Shown here in pieces: positions 55,992 to 64,000 of a DNA stretch of 64,000 nt (within the stretch, counting starts at the first letter, position 1; each line of letters begins with the position of its first letter). A program made the position numbers and the translations under genes. Location of the stretch: contig NZ_SJPV01000003.1 in the NCBI RefSeq assembly GCF_007860135.1, forward strand, positions 62,001-126,000, in the 5' to 3' direction. Source of the stretch: Novipirellula artificiosorum. Lineage in GTDB: Bacteria; Planctomycetota; Planctomycetia; Pirellulales; Pirellulaceae. The notes beneath the pieces were generated by a model that saw nothing but the letters and a program-made list of their open reading frames with translations, made no database searches and was not told the origin of the DNA.

Positions 55992-58286
55992 ATGAGGGTC
56001 GACGTAGTTGGTAATGACAAACGGAAGTCTTTTGGGCATAAACTGGTGAGTCAGGATCGAACACAGTACCAAACCGCTGGAGCACAATCCGCAAGCCAGA
56101 AACTGTCGGTTGCTGCGACGACACCGCCAGCAGATGTCCCCGGATACCGTCTAAGAAGCTTTCTCGGTGCGGGGGCTTTTGGCCAAGTCTGGGTTGGCCA
56201 GGACCTGAATACCGGTCGAGGCGTCGCCGTCAAATTCTACTTGCATCGCGGTGGCGTCAACTGGTCGCTGTTGAGTCGTGAGGTCAAGAATCTCGTTCAA
56301 TTGTCGGCCGATCGCCATGTCGTTCAAGTACTTGAAGTCGGTTGGGATGCCGACCCGCCCTATTACGTGATGGAATTGGTTGGCGGTGGGTCACTTGAAG
56401 AACGATTGGAACGAGTGAATCGATTGAGCGTCAGCGACGCCGTGGAGATGTTTCGGAAAATCCTCGTTGGGTTGAACCACTGTCACGGTAAGGGGGTCCT
56501 GCACTGCGACTTGAAACCCGCGAACATTTTGTTGGGTGAAGACAGCGAACCGCGGTTGGCCGATTTTGGCCAAAGCCGCATGTCTCACGATCAAACGCCG
56601 GCACTCGGTACGCTGTTTTATATGGCACCCGAACAGGCTGATTTGCAGTCGACACCCGACGCAGCCTGGGATGTCTACGCAGTGGGAGCGATTCTCTATC
56701 GATTGTTAACCGGCGAACCACCGTATCGTAGCGATGCCGTGCTGGGCCAGATTGACACCGCCGAGTCGCTGCCCCAGCGGTTGGATCACTACCGCAAAGC
56801 AATTGAAGAAAGTGCCCCCCCCACCGCTCATTCGAAAATGCGTGGTGTTGACCGATCACTCAGCCGGATTGTGAATCGTTGCTTGGCCGCCGATCCCGCG
56901 CAGCGGTATGCCAATGTCCAGCAGATCATGCAGGATCTCAATCGCCGTGACCAAATACGAGCGCGTCGGCCTTTGATGCTGCTGGGAATCGTCGGCCCAC
57001 TGTTGATTCTGCTAGCAACCGGATTCTATGCCGCACGGAGCATTGAGCACGCAATTGAAAGCACCCGAGTTGCACTCCGCCGGGAAGCGGTGGGGAGCAA
57101 TAAATTGGCAGCTCGGTTCGCGGCTCGAACACTCGAAAGTGAAATCGAACGCTATTTCGATGCAGCGACCCGTGAAGCCAGTAGCCAGGATTTTCACGCA
57201 CTCTTGCAAAAGACACTTGACGATACGGCGGTAAAACCCGAGCGTTTGACGATTGGTTCACCGACCGCAGACCCGCTCTCGAAAACGAACGCACGCGAAC
57301 GTTTGCTCGATGCTCCGATTCGAATGCAGCTTGACGACTATTTGGCCACACGCTTGCATCGCTACATTGATGCGGATCTGTCCCTCCGTCGGCCCCGTTT
57401 TGCAACCATGTTTGTAACGGATTCAAGCGGAACCATGATTGCAATTGGGTATGACAAGCCCGTCGAGCGCGACCAAAATAGTGCGGGCCAAAACTTCGCC
57501 TATCGCACCTACTTTCATGGTGGTCGGAATGATTTGGTCAAATCGACGCCGATTGATTCGATCGAGCCGCTACGCCGCACCCATTTGTCATCAGCCTTTC
57601 TGAGTACGGCAACCGGATTGTGGAAAGTTGCCGTCAGCACGCCGATCTACTTTAGCGACCAGCGAGAACGCCCCGACGCGGTCTTCGTGGCGACGATCAA
57701 TTTGGGCGATTTTCAGCTTCTGCAAAGTGAACAAGGGGCAAACCAGATCGCGGTGCTGCTTGAAGCGCGTGAAGGCCCGCTGCGAGGCACCGTGTTGCAA
57801 CATCCGCTGATGGACGCACTCCGTGAATCAGGAAATACACTAGCGGACGAAAAGTTCCAGGTTTCCAGCGATTTGATCGACGAGATCTCCAAACGAGACG
57901 ATGTCGATTATCAAGATCCCGTCGCCAAAGTCCCAGAGGGTGCACCCTATGCTGGGGATTGGATCGTCGCGATGCAACCGGTTCAGCTGCCCATTCAAGA
58001 CACGGGCAAAGATGACGATGATGACCGCATCCCGCCGAGCGATACCGCCACCGACCTGTTGGTGCTCGTCCAATATCGATTGAGCAAAGTCTTGGCTCCG
58101 GTTGGCCAAATGCGGACGATGCTGATGTCCGAAGGGGCTGCCGCCATCATTTCGACACTCTTCGTCATGGTGGCGTTGTGGTTCTTTGTCCGCCGAAGCG
58201 GAGAATCGAAAAACGAATTGCCGAGTGTTCCCGAGGAGGAAACAAGCGATCGCACCGGAAACACCGAAACGATCGCCGTCAACTAG
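55992..58286 (+). CDS. Ser/Thr protein kinase with putative extracytoplasmic sensor domain
   Basis: 764 residues. Kinase domain at about 51-315: GAGAFGQV, AVKFYLHR lysine, HCDLKPANILL (HCD in place of HRD, common in bacterial kinases), DFGQSR, GTLFYMAPEQ. A transmembrane segment follows (about 327-350), then an about 360-residue region with a probable double-Cache-like sensor (FATMFVTDSSGTMIAIGYDKP, SSAFLSTATGLWKVAVSTPIY), a second transmembrane segment (about 711-736) and a short cytoplasmic tail. It likely senses an external ligand. The start is 55992, 12 or more codons downstream of other options. Confidence 0.88.
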   Translation: MRVDVVGNDKRKSFGHKLVSQDRTQYQTAGAQSASQKLSVAATTPPADVPGYRLRSFLGAGAFGQVWVGQDLNTGRGVAVKFYLHRGGVNWSLLSREVKNLVQLSADRHVVQVLEVGWDADPPYYVMELVGGGSLEERLERVNRLSVSDAVEMFRKILVGLNHCHGKGVLHCDLKPANILLGEDSEPRLADFGQSRMSHDQTPALGTLFYMAPEQADLQSTPDAAWDVYAVGAILYRLLTGEPPYRSDAVLGQIDTAESLPQRLDHYRKAIEESAPPTAHSKMRGVDRSLSRIVNRCLAADPAQRYANVQQIMQDLNRRDQIRARRPLMLLGIVGPLLILLATGFYAARSIEHAIESTRVALRREAVGSNKLAARFAARTLESEIERYFDAATREASSQDFHALLQKTLDDTAVKPERLTIGSPTADPLSKTNARERLLDAPIRMQLDDYLATRLHRYIDADLSLRRPRFATMFVTDSSGTMIAIGYDKPVERDQNSAGQNFAYRTYFHGGRNDLVKSTPIDSIEPLRRTHLSSAFLSTATGLWKVAVSTPIYFSDQRERPDAVFVATINLGDFQLLQSEQGANQIAVLLEAREGPLRGTVLQHPLMDALRESGNTLADEKFQVSSDLIDEISKRDDVDYQDPVAKVPEGAPYAGDWIVAMQPVQLPIQDTGKDDDDDRIPPSDTATDLLVLVQYRLSKVLAPVGQMRTMLMSEGAAAIISTLFVMVALWFFVRRSGESKNELPSVPEEETSDRTGNTETIAVN

Positions 58287-58380
58287 CGACGCCGTCTGAA
58301 CAATCGCGAAAAGGCAGAAACGCTACGACATCGATCCAAGCTTCCCCATAACGATGCGCATCGGCGAAGCTTTACGCAGG

Positions 58381-58455
58381 GGTGAGTGAGGGGATTCGAA
58401 CCCCCGACATTCGGAACCACAATCCGACGCTCTAACCAACTGAGCTACACCCACC
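58381..58455 (-). tRNA. tRNA-His (GTG anticodon)
   Basis: The minus strand folds as a full cloverleaf: acceptor GTGGGTG/CACTCAC with an extra 5' G opposite C73 (the G-1 mark of tRNA-His), D arm with AGCTCAGTTGGTTAGAGC, anticodon loop TTGTGGT with GTG, and T arm GGGGGTTCGAATCCCC. CCA is not encoded. Confidence 0.95.
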
Positions 58456-58742
58456 GTATCGCGCGGCGGATCGTCCCGCCGTTTGAACCGGAAAATTTAC
58501 TTTCCGGTTGGCAATTGGTCAACGGCTTAACCAAGGAGTTTTTTGACTCGGCTTGTTGGGGCGGGTTCGCCAAGTGCTGAAAGCTGCGACCGGTCGCAGG
58601 TTGTTCGCCCGTTTTCCAGGTCGTGTTCAACGCAGCCCCCCCTGAGCCTGGCCTGACGAATCGGTGGGGTTTTGGAGACCGATGGAAAGGATCACCGATT
58701 CGAAAGGGGTCGTAGGGAGCAAGTCAATTGGGTGCCAAGAAA

Positions 58743-58836
58743 CCCTCTCCCTCGCTGCGCTCGACCTCTCCCAAAGGGCGAGGCAAACCACCACTCCCGC
58801 TTGCGGGAGGGGTCGAGCGCAGCGAGGGGGAGGGCC
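58743..58836. repeat. Inverted pair of the dispersed GC-rich repeat (copies B and C)
   Basis: 58743-58772 is the reverse complement of the core at 58803-58828, so the two arms can form a long hairpin around a 30-base loop. The core is shared with 3740-3765. It lies in the gap between the tRNA and the 16-bp tandem array. Confidence 0.65.
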
Positions 58837-58926
58837 CCGAACGCGCGGCCAACTTTTCGATACGTCTTAACCGCGATTCGTCAGGCCACCCTGAGCCTGT
58901 CATCGCAGATTTCCATCGATTGGATG

Positions 58927-59038
58927 CCCAACCACAGGGATGCCCAACCACAGGGATGCCCAACCACAGGGATGCCCAACCACAGGGATGCCCAACCACA
59001 GGGATGCCCAACCACAGGGATGCCCAACCACAGGGATG
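58927..59038. repeat. 16-bp tandem repeat, seven copies
   Basis: Seven perfect consecutive copies of CCCAACCACAGGGATG. No spacers, so not a CRISPR. The unit is not a multiple of three and no gene covers it. Confidence 0.9.
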
Positions 59039-59101
59039 GACGCATTCGCACCAAGACAAATCTCGTGTGGCGCTGAACCGTGCAAGGATCGGCTCGCCAA
59101 C

Positions 59102-59134
59102 AAAAAAGCCCGCTCAGGGTTAGCTGAGCGGGCT
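59102..59134 (-). terminator. Rho-independent terminator of the downstream secreted-protein gene
   Basis: A perfect 11-bp stem, AGCCCGCTCAG (59107-59117) and CTGAGCGGGCT (59124-59134). Read on the minus strand it is followed by TTTTTT (complement of 59102-59107). It sits 33 bases after the stop of the gene ending at 59167. Confidence 0.85.
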
Positions 59135-59166
59135 CAAGTTTCAAAAACGGTTTTGCATGAAGTAAA

Positions 59167-59745
59167 CTACATCGACGGCGACGCAGGAATGCCTGGTTCT
59201 TCATTGTCACTGGTAGCCAAAGGAATGGCAATCGCGGCTGCAGCACCGGCCGCAATCAAGCCCCAGCGAGCACCGCCGCCTCCAACGCCCGAACCGCCGG
59301 CCCCGCCCGAAAACCCGCCTGCTCCGGAGGCAAATCCGCCGTCCATCATCGGTGCCGCAAATCCGCCGTCATACATCGGTGAGGCCATGACGTCGCCACC
59401 TAGGCAATCGGGACAACCCGCAAGATGGTGCTCGGTGCACTTCAAGTTCCGGCGAATTTCGAGAATCGCGTCGCGAGTCGCCAGCACGTCTGCCTCTGCC
59501 ATCGTGCCGGCGTCGAGGATCGCGTCCAGTTTCGTCAACGCTTGATCGATGCGAGCGATCTTTTGCTCACAGGTAATGGACTCGTCCGAACTAAACTCAG
59601 CGAGTTCGCTAACCATCGTTTTGAGGTCGAGTCGGTTTTCTTGGCTGTTTTCCGTCCCAGCAATCATGAACGCTTGGGCAGGCGCAGCGATTGCCGAAAC
59701 CAGCAGCGCGGCAAGCGATAGGGAGAGAATTCTGGTGAGAAGCAT
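59167..59745 (-). CDS. Secreted protein with Gly-rich and hydrophobic C-terminus
   Basis: 192 residues. Signal peptide MLLTRILSLSLAALLVSAIAAPAQA. A helical, Glu/Asp-rich core (about 35-110) includes CTEHHLAGCPDCLGG. A Gly/Ala tail (about 125-160) and a short hydrophobic stretch (RWGLIAAGAAAAIAIPLA) end it. The GlyGly/Ala pattern suggests an extracellular or periplasmic, possibly matrix-associated, protein. No catalytic motif. Confidence 0.65.
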   Translation of the reverse strand: MLLTRILSLSLAALLVSAIAAPAQAFMIAGTENSQENRLDLKTMVSELAEFSSDESITCEQKIARIDQALTKLDAILDAGTMAEADVLATRDAILEIRRNLKCTEHHLAGCPDCLGGDVMASPMYDGGFAAPMMDGGFASGAGGFSGGAGGSGVGGGGARWGLIAAGAAAAIAIPLATSDNEEPGIPASPSM

Positions 59746-60040
59746 GGTATTGAGCCCTTGAGGAGAAGATCTTCGCCTAGTGACGAAGTGGTCTATCTCC
59801 ATCAACTTTACCTCCCGAATAGACATAATCAACAAAAAATATGCCCACACTACTTAGATTGCCCATCTTTACTGGTGTGTGTTTTCTACGGGCAGGTCAA
59901 TTCGCTGCGCCTGCCTTGCCTGATCGAGCACCATCGCCGCCGCGTCTCGCTCTATACTAGTCGGAGGAAGTCCGAACGATTTCCCGGCTCCTCACCAAGT
60001 CCTCCCACCGCTTCTTCCCACCTCTAAGGAACCCATCGCG

Positions 60041-61528
60041 ATGATCTCACGCCAAAAATCATCTTCGTCCCGCCGCCAGTTCATCAAATCGACTTCGGCG
60101 GCGACTGGCTCACTTCTGATCCTCGGAACAAAGGCATCCGGTGCGATTCAGGGCGCGAATGATCGCGTTCGTATCGCGGTAGCTGGGTTGAACGGGCGTG
60201 GTCAATCTCACATCGCAGGTTGGAGCAAAGCAGAGAACACCGAATTGGCATATGTGATCGATCCCGACGCTCGCGTCCTCAAGAATTCCATGAAGGTACT
60301 TGAAGAAAAGGCTTCGCAAGGGAATACGAAATTCAAGACCCAGGCCGTCAGCGATTTTCGCGAGGCGCTTGATGACAAAAACGTCGATGCGATCTCCGTT
60401 GCAACGCCCAATCATTGGCATTCGCTCATCACAATTCACGGGGCTCAGGCCGGTAAGCATGTCTATGTGGAAAAACCGATGAGCCATGACGTCGGCGAGG
60501 GTCGGATTGTCGCGGAAGCTCAGAAGAAGTACGGCGTTGTGATCCAGCACGGCACACAGAAACGAAGCTCGGCAACGATCGCTGGGCTTCATCGAATGCT
60601 CAAGTCAGGCGAGTTGCCTCGACTGAAAATCGCTTACGGCTACTGCTGCAAACCACGCGACGGGATTGGACACAAACCGATCGGCCCGCCACCAGCGAAT
60701 TTGAATTGGGACCTATGGAAAGGTCCTGCTGTGATTGAAAACTATCACGCCAACTATCACCCCTATAATTGGCACTGGTTCTGGGAAACGGGAAACGGAG
60801 ACTTAAACAACCAAGGCACTCACGAACTTGACGTCGCTCGTTGGGCTCTCGATGACGACCAAACGCACCCCATTCGCTCCATGGCCATCGGTGGGCGTTT
60901 CCAGTGGGACGACCAAGGCAAGACGCCCAATACGATGTTTGCGATGGCCGAGTACCCTAACGGCCAAATGGTTTTCTTCAACGTCCGCAATGTCAACTAT
61001 GCGAACTACGAACGTCAGGTGATGAATGAGTATTATCTCGAAGACGGCAGCGTGATCGTGGAAGACGGTGGATACAAGATCAAGCGTCCGGGCGCCTCGA
61101 AGGCGGAAAAACTTGATGTCGAGCCAGGCGACGTGACCCCGGGCGGCAACTGGGATTCGTTTATCGCAGCGGTTCGCGCCGCAGAGCCAGAAATGGCGAA
61201 TGGGACGGCTCAAGAAGCTCACTACAGTTGCACGTTGGGACACCTGATGAACAACTCGTACCGACTCGGTCAAGAAGCTCCGTTCAGAATCGATGCGGCC
61301 CCTTTTGACGGTAACGAAGCTGCGAAGCAACATTTCGTCAAGCTCCATGAACTGATGCGTGACGGAGTCGGAGTTTCCGAATCCCAAGCCAAGTACACGG
61401 TGGGGCCGATGCTTACCTTTGATCCGGCTACCGAACGACACGTTGGCCCCTTTGCCGATCAAGCCAACGCGTTGCTGAAGAACCCCAATAACCCTGGTTT
61501 CAGGGTGCCAGCCCTCGCCGACTTGTAA
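60041..61528 (+). CDS. Tat-exported Gfo/Idh/MocA-family oxidoreductase
   Basis: 495 residues. A twin-arginine signal SRRQFIKSTSAATGSLLILG at the N-terminus implies folding with cofactor before export. The Rossmann fold begins VRIAVAGLNGRGQSHIAGWS. The family's E-K-P motif appears in HVYVEKPMSHDVGEG (about 143-149). The C-terminal domain holds GNGDLNNQGTHELDVARWAL (about 249-268). Such proteins oxidise or reduce sugars or their derivatives with NAD(P). Substrate unknown. Convergent with the aldo/keto reductase gene. Confidence 0.9.
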   Translation: MISRQKSSSSRRQFIKSTSAATGSLLILGTKASGAIQGANDRVRIAVAGLNGRGQSHIAGWSKAENTELAYVIDPDARVLKNSMKVLEEKASQGNTKFKTQAVSDFREALDDKNVDAISVATPNHWHSLITIHGAQAGKHVYVEKPMSHDVGEGRIVAEAQKKYGVVIQHGTQKRSSATIAGLHRMLKSGELPRLKIAYGYCCKPRDGIGHKPIGPPPANLNWDLWKGPAVIENYHANYHPYNWHWFWETGNGDLNNQGTHELDVARWALDDDQTHPIRSMAIGGRFQWDDQGKTPNTMFAMAEYPNGQMVFFNVRNVNYANYERQVMNEYYLEDGSVIVEDGGYKIKRPGASKAEKLDVEPGDVTPGGNWDSFIAAVRAAEPEMANGTAQEAHYSCTLGHLMNNSYRLGQEAPFRIDAAPFDGNEAAKQHFVKLHELMRDGVGVSESQAKYTVGPMLTFDPATERHVGPFADQANALLKNPNNPGFRVPALADL

Positions 61529-61609
61529 TCGAATCGCTGGAAATCAGCGGGTGGAAATTCGCCAGGTCCTGTCAAAGACATCCGACGACGGTAACGGAAG
61601 CCTCGTGCT

Positions 61610-62545
61610 TTAGTCGTCGCTGTTGTCAGGGTGGCCTTCATAGTAGACCCAGTTGTGGATGGGTTGAAGGATCTGTTTCACATCGGCAACCAAGTGCTCG
61701 TCGAGCGGCTCTTCAATCCAATCACACCACTGGGCCACTCGGTCCGGGTTGGCCGAACCGGTCACGCAGCTTGCGAAGCTATCGTTGGCCACCGAATACT
61801 GGAGTGCCAGCTTGGCGATGTCGGTGCCCTGTTTCTCGCAATAAGCGGCTGCCTTGGCCGTAATGTCTCGTACTTCTTGTGTCGCTTTGTGCCAATCGGG
61901 TAGCGGAGCGTTACAAAGCAATCGCGCCGAGAACGGTGCCGCATTGATCAACCCCACGCCTTTCTGTTTGCATGGCTCAACCAATCGAAGCGCCATGTCG
62001 TTTTGCAACGTGTAGTGGTTGTAGGTCAGAATCACGTCCAGTTCACTTCGCTCGAGCATCTCCGTGAAAATCTTCATCGGATAGCCGCTGACGCCCAAAT
62101 AACGCACTTTGCCCTTCTCCACTTCCTTGCGAAGTGCAGGCAGCGTTTCTTCAACAATGAGGTCCAAGTTCACGAATTCGATGTCGTGGCAAAAGACCAT
62201 GTCGATGCATTCGATCTTCATCCGTTCAAGTGACACATCGATGCTCTCGGCAACTCGTTTAGCACTAAAATCAAAGTGTTTTGGCGCGTACCGGCCGAGT
62301 TTGGTGCTGATCAGATACGAATCACGAGGCACCGAGGGCAAGACTTGACCGAGCATGCACTCGCTCAATCCACGCCCATAGTATGCCGCCGTGTCGATGA
62401 AATTGATCCCTCGATCAAGCGCGACGTTGACACATTTCAATGCTTCGCCCACCTCAATCGGACGAAACTCGCCACCGATCGAGGACGCACCAAAACCGAG
62501 AACCGAAAGAGAAAGGCCGGTGTTACCGAGGGCGTTTCGTTGCAT
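61610..62545 (-). CDS. Aldo/keto reductase, L-galactose/L-fucose dehydrogenase-like
   Basis: 311 residues. TIM-barrel AKR signature: LGNTGLSLSVLGFGASSIGG, NFIDTAAYYGRGLSE with catalytic Asp and Tyr (about 51-56), LISTKLGRY with the active-site Lys (about 81) and CHDIEFV with the His. It oxidises or reduces sugars or aldehydes using NAD(P). The upstream region carries the 20-bp tandem repeats. Confidence 0.87.
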   Translation of the reverse strand: MQRNALGNTGLSLSVLGFGASSIGGEFRPIEVGEALKCVNVALDRGINFIDTAAYYGRGLSECMLGQVLPSVPRDSYLISTKLGRYAPKHFDFSAKRVAESIDVSLERMKIECIDMVFCHDIEFVNLDLIVEETLPALRKEVEKGKVRYLGVSGYPMKIFTEMLERSELDVILTYNHYTLQNDMALRLVEPCKQKGVGLINAAPFSARLLCNAPLPDWHKATQEVRDITAKAAAYCEKQGTDIAKLALQYSVANDSFASCVTGSANPDRVAQWCDWIEEPLDEHLVADVKQILQPIHNWVYYEGHPDNSDD

Positions 62546-62596
62546 GGAAATGGGAGCCGTTGTGAACGGGGAATGTCAAAGAAAGCAACATTGTAC

Positions 62597-62656
62597 CACG
62601 TTCTTAGCAGGGGCAACACGTTCTCAGCAGGGGCAACACGTTCTCAGCAGGGGCAA
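62597..62656. repeat. 20-bp tandem repeat, three copies
   Basis: Units at 62597-62616, 62617-62636 and 62637-62656 with sequence CACGTTCTCAGCAGGGGCAA, first unit with one change. They lie about 50 bases upstream of the aldo/keto reductase start and 36 bases from the second MITE copy. Confidence 0.85.
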
Positions 62657-62692
62657 CAACGCATCCCTCGTCGCGCGGGAGGTCAACAAGCC

Positions 62693-62989
62693 GGCTCATC
62701 CGGCGGAAGCGTGCTCAGGAGGTTTTCGAGGCATCTCTCCGGTGTCCCATCATTGCTGGCAGGAGCTATTTTCACTGGTTATCGTGCAGTTGCCGGGAGC
62801 AACGGAGTCGAGCTCTGCAGAGGTGCAACTTGACAAGGGATATCCCGGTCGACGGTGCGCCAAGGGTGCTACCGGTTCCCGGCGGACGACCGTCCGTCGG
62901 TGACTCTTTTCTAAGAGAGCATTGGACACCGGAGTCATACCTCCAAAAAACTTCGAGTCTGGGTTCCGCGCGCTTTCGTCGGATGAGTC
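62693..62989. mobile_element. MITE-like element, copy 2 (297 bp)
   Basis: Starts GGCTCATCCGGCGGAAGC and ends with the inverted repeat degraded at two positions (GACTCATCCGACGAAAGC as reverse complement). AACAAGCC (62685-62692) and AACAAACC (62990-62997) flank it, an 8-bp target duplication with one mismatch. It is collinear with 28574-28870 throughout. No transposase. Confidence 0.8.
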
Positions 62990-63078
62990 AACAAACCTCC
63001 CGCCGCGATGCCGTTGTTCCATCGATCGTGCGTCTGTCGCGAGTGTCGGTTCACAACCGATCGCCGTCGCTGCCCGGA

Positions 63079-64000
63079 TCAGTGGGCGGCGACGGCCGGC
63101 ACGATAACATTCGACATCAACCGTTCGACGACGTCCGCAGCGGAATAGCTCGTCGAACCGGCTGTCTTCATGAAGCCTTTGATCCCTGCGACGTCGTTTC
63201 CGCATGTGACCAGTGGCAGCTCATCTTCACCGTTCTTGCGACGTTGCCCCAAACCCACATTGGTCATCAGCCCATTACAAACACATTTCCGACCAACCGT
63301 GTCGTCCGCATCGCCACCTTTGTAAGTGAATGCAGCGATCTTCTCGGATGGACATCGCCAACCGACCGATCCATCCGGCTTGCGATAGCCTTCGCGCAAG
63401 AAGCCCAAGTCGCAAACGCGGGTTCGTGCCTTGTAGACCTTTTCGTCGGACATCGTACCTTCGATTTGCAGCACCTTAAACGGAAATCCGGTGGGTGAAG
63501 CCTCGGCGTCGGTTTTCACATCCACCTCGCCCGCTTTGACCATGTTGAAGACGACGTCCTTGATGTCGCCACTGAAACCCGACTCTTCGCAAAATGCGAA
63601 CGCCGTTCCCACTTGCACCCCGGTTGCCCCTGACTCCAAAGCTCTCATGACTTGATCGGGTGACCCGTAGGACCCCGCCAACCAAAACGGACGTCCGAGC
63701 GCCGCGATCGCGTTCAAATCAACGACATCGCGTTTCCCGTACAGCGGTTCGCCCCGGTCGTTCGTCTGCTTCGGTCCTCGTGGTGGTGCGTTGTGTCCGC
63801 CCGCCGTCGGACCTTCGACGATGAACCCGTCCACATACCCGCTGGCTTTCTTGGCCAACATGTTTGCCAAGGTCGCGGATGCCACGATCGCCAAAAATTT
63901 GGGACGGTGTAGCCAAGGCAGTTCGCCGTTGGTGAATTGGACGGGGTCAAACCGAGTCACGAAATTGTCATCACGCTCGGCGCCAATGATATAAATGGGC
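63079..64000 (-). CDS. Nitronate monooxygenase-type FMN oxidoreductase (5' end outside the window)
   Basis: The frame is open to the right edge, so the N-terminal part is missing; 307 residues are visible. FMN TIM-barrel features of the PF03060 family: VDGFIVEGPTAGGHNAPPRG (substrate/FMN loop), WLAGSYGSPDQVMRALESGATGVQVGTAFAF (phosphate-binding Gly motif). The C-terminal third is unusually long, with Cys pairs (VCDLG, RKCVCNGLM, VTCGND). Such enzymes oxidise nitronates or act as FMN-dependent reductases. The left end is complete at the stop. Confidence 0.75.
   Translation of the reverse strand, partial: PIYIIGAERDDNFVTRFDPVQFTNGELPWLHRPKFLAIVASATLANMLAKKASGYVDGFIVEGPTAGGHNAPPRGPKQTNDRGEPLYGKRDVVDLNAIAALGRPFWLAGSYGSPDQVMRALESGATGVQVGTAFAFCEESGFSGDIKDVVFNMVKAGEVDVKTDAEASPTGFPFKVLQIEGTMSDEKVYKARTRVCDLGFLREGYRKPDGSVGWRCPSEKIAAFTYKGGDADDTVGRKCVCNGLMTNVGLGQRRKNGEDELPLVTCGNDVAGIKGFMKTAGSTSYSAADVVERLMSNVIVPAVAAH

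Noticed and set aside
58386..58580. Open frame of 64 codons over the tRNA region
   Set aside because: It reads through the tRNA-His gene; the peptide is the usual translation artefact of a T-arm and anticodon arm.
58927..59038. CRISPR-like array of 16-bp repeats
   Set aside because: The units are directly tandem without spacers and no cas gene is present.

Overview
This window reads as chromosomal DNA of a planctomycete, most likely of the family Pirellulaceae (Rhodopirellula and relatives). The basis is content: TIGR03067-type and 'FSIRGLL' proteins, transmembrane Ser/Thr kinases paired with ECF sigma factors, a sulfatase and glycoside hydrolases, Tat-exported Gfo/Idh/MocA oxidoreductase, a glycine-rich surface protein, tetrahydromethanopterin (H4MPT)-type C1 genes (formaldehyde-activating enzyme and a methylene-H4MPT dehydrogenase), and abundant intergenic palindromes. 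No rRNA, CRISPR array, prophage or complete insertion sequence was seen. One tRNA (His) is present. Several starts appear to be GTG or TTG.

Layout. 0-6.5 kb: terminator and palindromes, a double zinc-ribbon protein, a BlaI/M56-peptidase regulatory pair with operator-like sites, then small secreted or membrane proteins, some of which look like remnants. 6.8-10 kb: a same-strand set with a TatD-like hydrolase, a UroD/MtaA-type methyltransferase and a corrinoid protein, apparently an orphan corrinoid methyl-transfer module. 10-25.9 kb, minus strand: a secreted protein, a YebC-family protein coupled to an HhH-GPD-like protein with a histone-H1-like tail, the rbfA-infB-nusA translation/transcription genes, a cysteine desulfurase-moaE-moaD operon for molybdopterin, a large FAD/Fe-S dehydrogenase, and folE. 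26-31.8 kb: a HEXXH protein, an orphan iron-type solute-binding lipoprotein, a membrane-anchored terpene-cyclase-fold protein, an AP2-domain protein and a DUF167 protein.

32-39.1 kb: a tight three-gene module of a membrane-anchored TPR-like protein, a protein with two tandem MoxR-type AAA+ domains, and a VWA protein. 39.1-42.4 kb: a sigma factor overlapping a 6-TM Ser/Thr kinase gene, and a divergent second ECF sigma factor. 42.4-53.1 kb: polysaccharide and surface functions (GH5 with an inserted beta domain, SnoaL-like protein, glycine-rich protein, unknown secreted protein, arylsulfatase, GH43). 53.2-58.3 kb: C1 genes and a Ser/Thr kinase with a putative extracytoplasmic sensor. 58.4-64 kb: tRNA-His, repeats, secreted protein, Gfo/Idh/MocA oxidoreductase, aldo/keto reductase and an incomplete nitronate-monooxygenase-type gene running off the right end.

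The most notable structure outside genes is a 297-bp non-coding element present twice (28.6 and 62.7 kb) at about 96% identity without gaps. It has long terminal inverted repeats and 8-bp flanking direct repeats, the hallmarks of a MITE. The most interesting protein systems are the TPR/double-MoxR/VWA module, the HhH-GPD/histone-tail protein next to YebC, and the orphan corrinoid module.
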